Positions 47,648 through 59,519 of a DNA stretch of 64,000 nucleotides are shown piece after piece. Position 1 is the first letter of the stretch, and each line of letters opens with the position of its first letter. Origin of the DNA: Rhynchosporium graminicola (taxonomy: Eukaryota > Ascomycota > Leotiomycetes > Helotiales > Ploettnerulaceae); the NCBI GenBank assembly GCA_900074885.1, contig FJUW01000021.1:434001-498000 (forward strand). The letters are read 5' to 3'. The notes under the pieces were generated by a model. It did not search any database, was not told the origin of the DNA, and was given only the letters and a program-made list of their open reading frames with translations. The position numbers were made by a program, and so were the translations under genes.

Positions 47648-47783
47648 GTGAAGGTATATAAACATGAAGATATATAAATATGAAGATATACAAATATGAA
47701 GATATATAAATATGAAGATATATGAATATGAAGATATACAAATATGAAGATTTCTAAATATGAAGATTCATAAGCATGAAGGC
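47648..47783. repeat. 16 bp minisatellite
   Basis: About nine head-to-tail units with consensus ATGAAGATATATAAAT; outer units are more diverged and include GTGAAGG and CATGAAGG variants. Confidence 0.85.
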
Positions 47784-48100
47784 ATCCTTAGTATTCAATT
47801 CACTTTGATTCATTGCAAACTAACCTTTCTCTCCTAGCCTCCCCCACCCCCGCAAAATACTTAGTACTAGTAGTATCAACATCTCCCCGCCCCCACGTCC
47901 GCCTAACTTTACCATTCACAGCCCTGCCAAGCCTCCTATTCGATAAGCGGCTCCACTTCTTGCATCCAGCCCCGGCTCGGCTCTCTCCACCTCAACTTCT
48001 AGGTATTCATTCCCATGTCCAACTATCTACAGCTTCATCTTCAGCTTCATCTTCATCCTCATTCTCATCTCCATTTCCCAGGATAGGATCCCACTACACA

Positions 48101-51100
48101 ATGCCTGGAATTCCTCTTGGCCACGCCAGACGCAGAGGCACGGTACCTATCAAGAAACCCCAGCTGGAAGATGTCTGGCATCGGTCGCTGTACGTCCTCG
48201 GTCTGCAAGAGATGAATGCGCCTCCGCCGCCTGAGGCCGAAGCTGAAGCTGAAGCTGAATCCTCGACACCTGCAGTTCCCGACCTCGAGACAGCTTCACC
48301 GATAGTCAGCCTGACAGAAACTTCAAATACTTCGTTGCCCGCTATGCCGCAGAAAAGGATTGTCTTCGATGATCTGCCTATAGAAACAAAGAAGGAGATA
48401 TTCAAACATGTTAGTACAAATGCCCAGCTGCGGCATAAGATAAGGCTGCGTTTGCACTTCTAGCAAATGGCTAACAGCATTCCAGGCAACTTCGCATGAT
48501 CTCATCACTCTCTCCTTGGTATCAAAGCTGTTCCGTGACTTGGCAGCTGAACGGATATACCGCAATTTCCATATCCTCTTCCCAGACGAAGATGATCCTT
48601 CCAACGATTACCCATATGACTGCCTTGCCGGAGGTTTGGAAACATTCGCTACTAGCGACTACAACTATGGACAATACTTGAAGGAATTTATTGTTGAGAC
48701 CGAGAGTGGCGGGACGAAGGGTACAACTGCTTGCAGTGCTTATACAAACGAGCTTAGCTGCGGCAAGTTCATGAATACATTACTGCTGTTGACCATACGA
48801 CAAGCCAAAACCCTCGAACGTTTCCAGTCAGTATGCCGTGGTTGAGGATGTTATAGGGTTATGCTAACATTCGCAGATGGGATATTCGCGTCGAACTGAG
48901 TCGTCCGGTATGGAGAGAATTACACAAGATTGAGACTTTGAAGCATCTCCACGTTCGAATGCAAACAGGTCGCTCAGTCTATCAACCTTTAGCACCTTTA
49001 CCAAATTCTGTTCTCCCTCCGGCTCCTGGTCAAACCGATTCAGCGATGCCAGGTTCCCTACTTCATCCTCTTCCACCAATTCTCCCTGTTCCAGCTGGCA
49101 GTGCGAACTCCTTCCCATTTGGTGTTCAGATTGCCAAAATTTATCTACAACCTCCCATCGGAAAGCTCGAGACCAAGACACCGCCAACATTCAGCAACTT
49201 CAAACTTCTGAGAACCCTGACAGTAGTTGATATGGATAGTCTGGAATACCTGGACGAATTAAAGGAGTGCATCCAGAACAGTTCTACCACTTTGAGATCG
49301 CTGAAGTTATCCTTCTCGGATGCGCTCATCAACAGTTCTCGCAAACCATTACCTGACCCGCAATCTGACGACGACTCGGATCAAGAAGATGAATTCGGTC
49401 AAATCATTCCTCCTGGCCATCCCCCACCCAACCCCGCTCTCGGTGCATCGGATCCAAACGGCCCTCTCAAGATACTCAAAGCCCAGGAAGAAAAGAAGAG
49501 ACAAGAAGCAGCCCTTGCCAAAATTCTCGGAGTGGAGCATGCCGCACCAATACCGAAGCCCAAATTACCATCCACTCCGAAAACCGAACCTGAAAAGCCC
49601 AAGGTAGAAGAGGACCCAAAAAGACGATTTATTCGCAATCTGGCTCCGGTTGCGGCTAAACTCATGGGCCATGTCAAAGCTGCGGGTAATATTTCTGATC
49701 AGGCAAAGGAAACTTTGGCTATGATTGAGAAGGCTGCAAAGCTGTACTTGGAAGCCACAGAGAACAAAGCAGACGCCACAGAAGAAAAGACAGATAATGC
49801 GCCTGTTAGTGTGGGGAGCAGCACCACCAAAAGCACCCCAGATTCCTCAAGCGCAAGTACGGACGGAGTTGAGGATGCGGCAATTATGACTGGTGCTGTA
49901 GGGGATGAAGAACCTGGTCTGTTCGATAAGCCGGAGGAAACGAAGGTCAATCCAGATGTCTCGAACCCGGAGGATTTCGATGTCGAGGGACCGGAAGGAG
50001 GTGAGCTGATTATGGAGGCTCCAGAGGCAGGGGTTGAGATTACCGGAAATGAGGCAGTTGCCCCAGACACAGCTGCCCCCGAGGTATTGAGAAATGAAAC
50101 TGCTGCTATTGGCCCCGAAACGGAGCTGCTAAGTTTACTCGATGGACTCGACGATCAGAAGATTGGTGGACTCGACGAACAAAAGAGGGCTGAACTATGG
50201 AAAGTTCTCATTAAACATCGGCAAATGGTCTCTATTGTGGTAGAAATGGAACAAGAAGGTCACGCCTGGGCCGTGAAAGTCAAAGAATTTACTGCAAGGC
50301 TAGAATCTGGAGCGATCGTGAGCGATACGGAGAAGAAAATGGTTATCGAAGCCAACGCCGCTATTCAAATGATTTCACAAAAGGTTGCTCAGCTTTCTGG
50401 CAGTATGAATACCGTCCGCGAACATCTTGATGAGCTGAAGTGCAGATTACGCGTTCCAGGAGCTTTGGATTCGGCGATGACAGAGTATGTCCGTAACACC
50501 CGTGGCCTTACCTTGGAAGCACTCTCGATATACATGATTCCTACCAAGGCTTCTGTTTTGTCTAAGGGTGTGGATCTTCATGTCTTACAGAGTATCACTC
50601 TTCTCAATGTTGGTACACAATCTCCCTTCTGGAACCTACTGGGAAGAGAGAACAAGCTCTCGCCTTTACCACTTCACAAGATTCATACCGACAATGTCAC
50701 TCTTCCGTTTCTGCTGTGTCTTTCCCAGCTAGGCAGAATTACCGAACTCATCCTGATGGAGCGAATCTCCAAGGATCGTGTGGAAAGTAACGCTCTGAAG
50801 TCAACCGTCACGATGGACCAAATTAGAAAGATGGTACTCAAGAAACATGCGCCGACAATACGAATCCTCGTCATCCGGAATGATACCATCTCAATGGATT
50901 GGGGTCTGAACATAAAGACCGCCATGCTCCTCTGCGAACGTGCGAAAAATCTAGAGGAGTTAGGCTGTAGCATGAGTATTCGTCCAATCGTAAGCATTCC
51001 CATTCCCTCTAGTGATGTCAGCTAACACTCCAAAGCACACCATCCTCCAATACATGTCAGACCTTCCCTCTCTCCGCGTTCTCCACATGATCTCCCTCCA

Positions 51101-51527
51101 CAACCCAGAGGATCAATGCACCTGGGCTTTCCGCGAGTTCCGCAAATTCATCGTCGACGCCCTCTGTCACACTCCCGCCATGAATCTCGAATACATTGCC
51201 CTCGACCAAGCTGTCGATCGTCTCGTGCGGCGTAAACCTATGCCGAAACCTAAAACCACCAAAGCTGATAAGAAAGGCAAAGGCAAGGAGATGAATTGGA
51301 CGAGCGCGAAAGCTCTGGCGGAGTTAGTGATGGGCACAACTGCGGTGGCGAATTCGACTACGGGTGTGTGGACAGAGAATGGGAAATATGATTTCCCTGA
51401 CAGTTCAGATGATGAGGATGGCATTGTCAAAACTGGTCTACGCGTCGAGATCATCGACGGCATTCGCTTCTCGGATGTTGTTGATGTGCGCATCTTTGAG
51501 AGAGATGTTCTAACGGGAAAGCTGTGA
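48101..51527 (+). CDS. Large F-box-like protein
   Basis: Exons 48101-48409, 48486-48826, 48877-50989, 51036-51527 (1084 aa); introns 76, 50 and 46 bp, with GCTAAC branch points in all three. Splicing of exons 1 and 2 builds an F-box-like motif (~88-130): FDDLPIETKKEIFKHATSHDLITLSLVSKLFRDLAAERIY. Such proteins normally use this motif to join SCF ubiquitin ligases. Leu-rich stretches follow (LKHLHVRM, FKLLRTLTVVD, TTLRSLKLSF and, near the end, IRILVIRN and LPSLRVLHMI), suggesting degenerate leucine-rich repeats split by a ~400-residue acidic, Ala/Glu/Pro-rich insert. An AEAEAEAE run precedes the F-box. The C-terminus has a basic KKGKGKEM patch. The target is not predictable. Start chosen at the first in-frame ATG before the conserved region. 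Confidence 0.75.
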
Positions 51528-53302
51528 ATCGCTTGGCCATGGTAGCGGATGCGAGGTGGTGATTGATATGTTGACAGATTAGTATGCGGCACTCGGAGTT
51601 GCGGGGACTTCTAATTTTTCTTTCTTTTGATTCGGTAATGGCGTGTATGTGTGGCGGGAGCATTCATGAATCTGATACCTATTTGGTTCTTTTGCAAAAC
51701 TGGCGATTTCAAGCGAGGCAGGGCGAACGGCATAGCGGCGTTATTACCGGATCAATAAAGTGCTTATTTCTCTTCTACTCGCAGTATCCTTTACAACCTT
51801 CCGCCAACTCACTTCCTGCGTAGTGTATTTCCGAGCTCGATTCGGCTGAGACCTTCCTCCACCACTGTAAGGAATTACTCTCCCCTCATTTCGTTTTTTT
51901 CCTCCTTGTGCTCGATACTCCGCAAGCAAGTCAATGATATAAAACTGTGGATCTGCAGCTTAAAACTTCCCACGACGTCATCCCATGGAATGTGATCGGT
52001 CTTCGACTCTTCCCAGGTTGTTTTGATTCGCTTACTAGCTAGCTAGCCAGCTGCTAGACCAGACTAGACTAGACAAATTTCCCCAAACAACCCTAGGGAT
52101 TAGATCAGATGAAAGGCCTGTGTAAAGTCGGACTAAAATCGAACATGAAAGCGGTAGGTAATCTGATGCGTACACGCTGTGTATCTATTTGGTAGTGAAA
52201 GATACGGGCTCACTTACTGTGCTTAAGATGGTGGGACGGAAATGGTGCGTTTTGAGCTGGCTGTGCTTCGTTCTTTAAATTTCAATGAGGCTACTGACTT
52301 GACTTGCTGGCTGGCTGGCTGGCTGGCTGTTTGGGCAAGTGATGAGGTGATGGAGGGAAAGGGGTATGGAATTGGAGTTCGAGTTTGAGTTTGTGGGTCT
52401 GGATCTGGATTCTTCCTCTGCGAATTCATCGATGCCATGCCGTTCATATCAATATTTGCCGGGTCATTGCCTTTCAATGATGGCAAATCTTTTCGCTGGG
52501 GGTGGGGAGGGGGAGGTTTGGCTGGAGGTGTATGTTTGACAGATGATGCCAGTGGGGTACTTTTTATGGGACTGTGAGATGGTTGTTTCAATACAAGGTG
52601 GAAGCTGATACCCAACCGCATGTCTGCCGAGCGCTTCCTTGATGGAGATTCTCATGCTGCTTTTGTATGAATTGTTGTCAGGGTACCGGCCCTGGGGCGG
52701 CTTCTTCATCATTTTTGAGCATCCAAAGATGGTGCAGCATGAGCTTGTTGTGAGTAGTTGGGGCTGAGGGCACTGGCTCATTTGGCATGATTTGGGGAAG
52801 CGATCCGTTACAGTGTCATAGGTGAGATACAAGCATGCAAGATTTCGAGCAAACAACAGCTATCTCTACTGTTTGAGATGATTGGTTCAGGAGCTTGGTG
52901 TGTCTCGCTGCAAGTCTAGCCGAATTGTCATAGACGTGATACTGCTCACGCGTGCGATCCCAAATCAAGAGAACTTTACTTTTCACAGCAGGCTGGAAAG
53001 TGCTAGTAGACTTGTTGTGAACATTCATTTTCACCTTGCAATGCACAACCGTTGAACTATACCTGCCTCTCATTGGATGTGCTTGCCCGGTAGCCCAATT
53101 ATCTGGGGGAAAAAAAGTGCCTCATGTCCAGCTAGAGATTGAAATTCTATATAGGCAAGTGCAACTCTCGAAAGGCCTCGCTATCCAATCCCACCGCCAT
53201 TGGATTTGAAAACTGCTAAACACATATCGCTCTTTATCCACATCCTATAGGCAACAAGAATTGGGTCGTAATCGTGATATACAACGCCGTTTACCTCGTA
53301 AA
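51528..53302. other. Intergenic, low-complexity; no supported gene
   Basis: Contains a CTGG tetranucleotide run near 52306-52330. Two overlapping minus-strand ORFs (52223-52621 and 52464-52856) are proline/serine-rich or cysteine-containing without a known domain; at most one can be real and I cannot support either. Confidence 0.4.
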
Positions 53303-56300
53303 TTAAATCTCCAGTAGACTTCCGTCCCAAAGCCATCCTACGCACAGCCTGAGCAACAGACAGGCAAGTATGATTGTTAACAAGAAAACCTTGAGCGCAA
53401 AGTACTTTTGTTGTCTGGATATCCACATCGATGTTTCGACTTGTTGTGATACCAAGCCGGATCGAGGATCTAGCCATGAAGGTGTCTCTATATGCTCCCG
53501 CCATTGCTTGCCAGAAGCATTGCTGGTTGAACCCGTGACATACCCCCGACTATGAGGCGTCCTCTTCCTCTTAACTCCGTGCTCCATATCACCAGCTAGT
53601 CGTAATATGTCATGTAAAGGGTCCTTCGCCAAGGGAGTCTCTACTTTTAGACCTAAAGATAGTGGTATCAGACTAGCTGCAGGCTTATCCGCTATGAGAA
53701 CTTTGGCAGCGAACATGATTGCCGCACTACGCCATTCTCGCGAAAGCGGTGTGTCCTTGGGATGTGAATGTAGTGGCCTGGAGGAAGCTTCGTGTCTTCT
53801 GATGGCAGACATTCGTCTGTCTAATTCATCGAGCTGCCGCAATTGACGTGGCAGATCTTTCAAGGCTCCACCTCTCCCAACATGTACGATATTGATACTG
53901 TCGTCGATGTGGCCTAAATCAGCGGTAATGTCGTTCGGGAAAGCATGGAGTAGAATATATAAGGCTTCAAGAAAGATCTCCTGACGCTGATAAGACTGTT
54001 TGAAGCACTTGCCAAGATCATGCATTGCTTGGGGCATTATTAACACAACCAAGGGCTCTGTGGCATCTGGAGAGGAGATTGCCGTCGCAGGACCAGTCTT
54101 GTGTAGCCATACGCCCTAGCGCTCCTCTCGATTGATGAAGAATAGGGAAGAGAGCTCTTCAATAGCATCATAGAACATCAAATCATTCCATGTGCCCTGA
54201 CTATTGCAGAAAAGCTCTGTAAGCCAAGTTGGGACTTTGGAATTGTGTGGGTGCAGAAGTGCTTCGTTTCCCTCGCTATCCCAATGGCTTTTGGGCGAGC
54301 ATGCACGCCGAAACAAATCTTTGCGGAGGTTGGTCGCGTCCAGAAAACATAGTAGGTACAGGAATTTGGCAGTGTTTGGTTTCAAAGTATCAGCCGACAT
54401 TTTCCAAGCTGACAGCACGGACATGCTATAACCTCAAGATATGGGAGGACCACTGCCAATAGCTCGTACTGGTAGCTCTTATCTCCTTTTGCTTGCCCTG
54501 TAATGATCTAAGTAGGTCTGCAAAGAGCCGAGTTTATGAATGTATCTGAAGATAAGTAAATTCAATGCAATAGACATAATTACGTGTTGCATGAGAAGAA
54601 CTACGTGCCCGCCAGATCTATAGCCAGAGCGATGTAACCAAGGTCTTTAACAATATTCTCGGCTAGCTGCAATTGTGTTGAATCGACCTGCCCCAGGCGA
54701 GTATGGTGAAGGAGCAAGTGTCGAGCGCTATCTACCCTAAGCCTTGACACGTTTATCGTGCTTTGTGCAAGTCGATAGCATTCTCCTCGGCGTGATGAAA
54801 CTATCACGGATCCGTTCGGATCTGCAGGGATATAAGATGGAAGTAGATCTAACATGAGACAGGTTATCGACTTCGTCGAAGAGTAGGAGCCATTTCTGTT
54901 GCCGCCTGCGTAGTTCATCGTGTACCTTGATAGCGTTGGCAAGCTGACTATATTTCGATACCTGTTCCGGGAGTGACTTATCCCATGCGATTGTAGGTGG
55001 AACTAACAGCCCTAGTTGAGCAGCTGCGAGCTCGAAGCTCTCCAACAAGCTCTCCATATCTCGTGCATCGATCCAGAGCACAACGCCATACAAATCCCGT
55101 TGCGTGTAAGCATATATCAACATCAGCTGCGTCTTCCCCGACCCGCCAAGACCCACGAGAGCGACAACATCAGTAGTGCTAGACTTTTGCTCGGCAGCGA
55201 AAGCTTTCTGAATTTTCGACAGCTGACTGCGGCTTGCGAAATACTTGACCGGCTGCTTGCCGATCCTATCAAGCTGAAAGAATTTACTTTCCGAATCGCT
55301 CTGTTCGCTCTTGGTTGTTCGAGGACCTTTTATCATAGCGAGTCCAAGATCATGGCCGTTGTTTGGACTTTCTCCGATCCACTTAGTCTCACGGTGCTTC
55401 CCCCTTTCCCTTTGTTTCCCAGCCCCATCTTCAATCACTTTCCCAGACTCCCCAACTGCGAGAAATGATTCCACTAGCTGACTGTCCCTGTTTAAGCCTA
55501 TGTAAGTAAGATTCGGCTCATTAGGGTGGCGTCAGGAAGAAGACTATTGAAACGGCGTTGTACCTCCTCGAAGTCTATTCGCACAAACATCAAAAAGCTC
55601 CCTCTGCTCAGCGCGATTCAGATATGACAGAGTATTAGACCACATTTCATCGTGTTTCTGCCACTCTTCCAGTCCTACCCCTCCAAGCCCCTTTGTCACA
55701 TCAAAGCGAAAGTACTTGCCCTCGTAGATTCCGGACGAAGTACAGTGTGTATCGAGAAACCGGTCCGCCTCTTTATCCGTATCGGTTGCGACTTTTACGC
55801 AGCCCTGGGCAACTGAGACTAGCCCATTTCCCAACCACAATCCATCGGACACACCTGTTCCAAGGCTGACGATAGTAGATATTTCTTGTGAGAAGAACTC
55901 GGCTCCTACCTCCTTGACCAGTTGAAATATAGGGTTATTTGTCTCGAAGGGCTCCATCCCTGAACCTCATTCCATTCTCGAACTTTATAGGATCGAAGAA
56001 GGTGGGCGCTGCAGATGTGGCCCGCGCCGCTTCCCATATGTTGCAGTGGATAGGCTCTTCCTTTTGCGACGAATAATATCTGAGTAGAACGGTTTCTGTG
56101 TTGGACATAGATGTACAAACAAAGCTAAACCAGAAGCTATGTCAGCTCGTATCCTTTCACGTCATCTTTGGCCATTGCTTACACCTTGCAAGCAGGGTTC
56201 TCCTGTAGCAGCATTGCGTTTTCATCATGTAAAGTTTCTGCGACAACTTTTTTGATGCATTCTTCAAGAACTTTCGCATCGAATGTCGCTGTTCCGAACA

Positions 56301-56645
56301 TGTTTTGCACGACATGTCCCGTGAGCTTGTTCCTTCTTCGTGGTGTGTGAACATTTACTTCGAAAGTTCCGTATATTTCGCGATGGCAGAGTCAATATCC
56401 ATTTCCAGTCGTCCCAACAGTATTGCTAGGAGGCCCGCCCACCAGTACTAGTTCCGACAATAATGTCGAAAACCGCCCATGGCTTGGGTGGATTTTCAGG
56501 ATCGATGATAAACATTAATCGTCGTAACATCTATAGGGTTACTAACCCACGGACTCCACCACCGTCTGAAGAGATGCCGCTAATCAGCACGGAATCTTGT
56601 GGAGGGGAGCTGGACCAATACATATCCCAAGGCCAGGAGCCGTAG
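53303..56645 (-). pseudogene. Decayed patatin-NB-ARC (STAND/NLR-like) gene
   Basis: Read on the minus strand: a patatin-like lipase domain with the oxyanion motif DGGGVRGL (about 56541-56566), the GTSTGG nucleophile elbow (56438-56455), later KVFVCTSM, then a DG...NNPI block (about 55930-55960). Next is an NB-ARC/NACHT-type ATPase with P-loop GLGGSGKTQL (about 55126-55160) and Walker B KWLLLFDEVDN (about 54870-54905), then a winged-helix-like FLYLLCFLDATNL stretch. Such fusions are fungal STAND proteins related to NLR receptors. Lesions: in-frame TAG 56531-56533, a small insertion after GTSTGG, TAA 56355-56357 plus a CA-repeat shift, an extra A at 55938-55940, a frame break near 54865, and TAG 54115-54117. 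The distal part (53303-54052) is open, with a hydrophobic segment near its end. Not functional as assembled. Confidence 0.75.
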
Positions 56646-57693
56646 GGATTTCCGCTCGGGCTGTCCTGAAGACATTATTTAGTTATGTGACTCGGTCGCC
56701 TGTAAGTGCAAGAGTGGTGAGCGAATTGCTAGTAATGTGGAGGTCGTCGTGTAGCTGAGCGGACTCGGTGCCCTTCTTCAAGTTTCAATAATGGCCCAAG
56801 GCGGGGTAATTTATGGCTTGCTGCTGGCCATCTGATTGGCAAAACCAGGCTTCAGCTGGGTGATCACAAAATCCTATAGATTTCTCAACAAACGATTTGC
56901 TTTGCCGTTTCATTTCTGTGGACGCTTCATGGCTTGCTTCTCCGTGCCTAGCAAACAGTAAGTCGAAGGTGCACAGCTTTGTGTGGATATCTGACTGGCT
57001 GACGACGACGTCAAGAAATAAACCGATATTGGACGGACCGGCAGGATTTAATCCATAGTAATGGCTACACTTCATCGGATGTGAGAAACTCTGCGAAAGA
57101 GGGTGGCTTTCGCATCTTTGTCTGTAGTTCCGAGTTAACTCTCGGCCATTGGATGGCAGGGAGGGCCAGGAGGCAGTGCGATGGATTTTACCTTTCCGAG
57201 GTCTAAATGGGCACGCTTTTGTTTATCGGATCTTTCTGATAGACGTGTCGATTAGAAATCGCATACAAGTAGTACGAGGAGTGAGATAGGTGTACAATTT
57301 TCCATACAAGATAGGTCGCACGGATCGTACTGGAGCGGTTTAGGTTCCATGAGAAACGACCTCCAATGAGTATCTTCCAAAACCGAGCCGAGATACGAAA
57401 TAAGCCACTTACTGAGAGCACTACTGACAGTCTATTACTGTACGGGAGACCTCAACTCGGATCAATGGCGAGGTGGCACGCTGGAGAAGTCGTGCGAATC
57501 AGCGGCCTAGTATTTTGAAAATATATGTTTTGATCTACTATCTGCATTTCAAAGAGAAGCTCCTCGCATGATGTTTTGAAGGACATCGGACTTCTATCCT
57601 ACTGAGCCTGTGTTTCAAAATAATGTTCTGTGACAAGTCCAAGCTCTAGTAAGTTTGCTATATGCCGACAGATATTCTCTACCGGAGGTAAAC
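56646..57693. other. Intergenic; nothing recognised
   Basis: About 1 kb between the decayed patatin gene and the permease. The ORFs at 56785-57075 and 57203-57421 (minus) show no known domain. Confidence 0.45.
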
Positions 57694-59519
57694 TCATCCC
57701 CAAAGGATGTTCAACCGTTTCCATCCCGTTGATTTTGGAAGTGGTTCTTCTGGATTCTCGTACATCTCATCGAGCGCTTGGCGAATAGGAATCGATTCGA
57801 GATCTATAATCCTCGTCTTCTTGAGGAATTTCCATCCCAAGTATGCGAGGATCACGAGGGGAATATCACTTCCATTGATTAGGATCTTTCAGGTAAGCGG
57901 GACGGGGGTGTCTTACAGATATGCGGAAATAAACGTCGCTTTATCCCAGTTGCCTTTTGTGAAGACGGTGAATCCACCAGTGAATAGAAATAGCATGCAT
58001 GCGATTAATCCTGCTCTGGATGTATATGCTATGGCATAGTTAGCTCAAGCATAAAGTAAAATGTGCAGTGAAAACCTTACGAGTCCACGAATGACTCCAA
58101 GGGAGTTCTTGTCGTGCAATCCCCTGCTTTGACAAAGCCTGGTGAAGTCGAATATGGTTAAATAAGATGACAGACCAGCTTACAAGTGTTCCAGCAGCCG
58201 TCAAGTTCAGGAACCAGTAGAATACGGTCAAGGCTCCATTTGACAGTGCCATGTAGGACAAGGTGGCGATGGCGGTTTGCAGAAGAACACAGACGTAGGG
58301 GATACCCCATTTGGTAGTTCGCAAGAAAATCTGTGGGGCCTGTCCTTTCAGGGCAAGACCGTAAAGAATTCTGGTTCCTGTAAAGAGACATTGATTCTGG
58401 GCAGACCAAGCCGAAGTAAGCACGACTGCGTTGATGATCGACGGTACGACCTTGATGCCAGCTCGCGTCGCAGCAGTGACAAAGGGGCTTGTCGAGGCAT
58501 TTCCAGCATCGTTGTTTAAAGTCTCATCATCGCTCGGAACAAGCATACCGACAATGAGAATTGAGAGGAGATAGAAGATGCACACTCTCGCAAATACCCT
58601 TTTGCAAGCCTTTGGGATATTCTGTCTTGGACTTTTAGTCTCTGCGGCGGCGACAGAAACACTCTCTACGCCCGCGAATGAGTAGACGGCGTTTATCATG
58701 ACTTTCCAGAATCCGAGAAAATGTCCCCATGACCCAGTGGAAAGATATGCGACGAAAGGGCCTGGATTGTTCCAATACCTGAATCCAATCCTTTCTTGGC
58801 CCGGTACACCACCAAGATCGATAACAAGACCCATGATGATGATCCCAATAACAAGGAGGATTTTCAGCAGAGCGAAACAGAATTCCACTTCTCCATAGAC
58901 ACCGACAAACACAATTGCGACGAGAAAAGTGATGATAATGGATAGTGTGATCCAAAGCGCAGCATACTTGTCAGTCCAGAACTGGAGCAGAACAAGGGAG
59001 GCTGATATCTCGGGCGGTGTACTTAGATACGCCCCATAGACGACATTCCAGCCCACAGCAAATCCGAGAGCTGGATCGACGATGAGTTCGGCGTGACGAA
59101 CGAATGATCCTGTTACAGGGAAGAGAGCTGATACTTCTCCCAATGCAAATTGGACGGCACACACGACGAGACCGACGAGTGCATATCCAAGGAGAGCTCC
59201 GAGAGGACCACCAGTTTGTAGTGCGCCGCCTAGACTGAGGAAGAGTCCTGTTCCCTGGAGATTGTTAGTCAATGTCACGTGGGTTGTATTTCAGAAACTG
59301 GATGTTTCTTACGATTGCACCAGCAAGAGCTAGCATCTGAATATGCCGCTGTGATAACGCTCTCGAGAGATTGTTCTCTTGATCGTGTACGATACGATCG
59401 GGATTGAAAGCAGCGTGCACATTAGTGCTAAAAGTTTTGTTTCCGACATCCTTATCTTCGAAGTCCATATGAGCTTCTGCCACAGCTTGAGCAGCTGCAG
59501 GCCGACCGAGACCGAACAT
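57694..59519 (-). CDS. APC-family amino-acid permease
   Basis: Exons 59313-59519, 58081-59254, 57917-58028, 57694-57868 (555 aa); introns 58, 52 and 48 bp. Typical fungal YAT/AAP architecture: a cytosolic N-terminus, then LSQRHIQMLALAGAIGTGLF around the first membrane helix, which is rebuilt by splicing of exons 1 and 2. Next come FALGEVSALFPVTGSFVRHA, the loop GPFVAYLSTGSWGHFLGFW, FAGVESVSVAAAETKSPRQNIPKA, SAWSAQNQCLFTGTRILYGLA and GIPYVCVLLQT. The last exon gives AYLDIPLVILAYLGWKFLKK, the usual final helix. Expected to be a 12-TM plasma-membrane proton/amino-acid symporter; substrate range cannot be set. All junctions restore family residues; no lesion seen. Confidence 0.88.

Larger units (their letters stand above)
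46460..48100. other. Intergenic, rich in small repeats
   Basis: Holds the interlocked inverted repeats (47222-47307) and the 16 bp minisatellite (47648-47783), then CT-rich sequence leading into the F-box gene. The ORFs at 46307-46720, 46906-47165 and 47529-47741 (all minus) have no domain; the last is the minisatellite in translation. Confidence 0.55.

Noticed and set aside
52223..52856. Two overlapping minus-strand ORFs (132 and 130 codons)
   Set aside because: Low-complexity Pro/Ser/Gln content, partly from a CTGG repeat, and mutual overlap; no family recognised.
56785..57075. 96-codon minus-strand ORF upstream of the decayed patatin gene
   Set aside because: No domain and no link in frame or splicing to the patatin domain.
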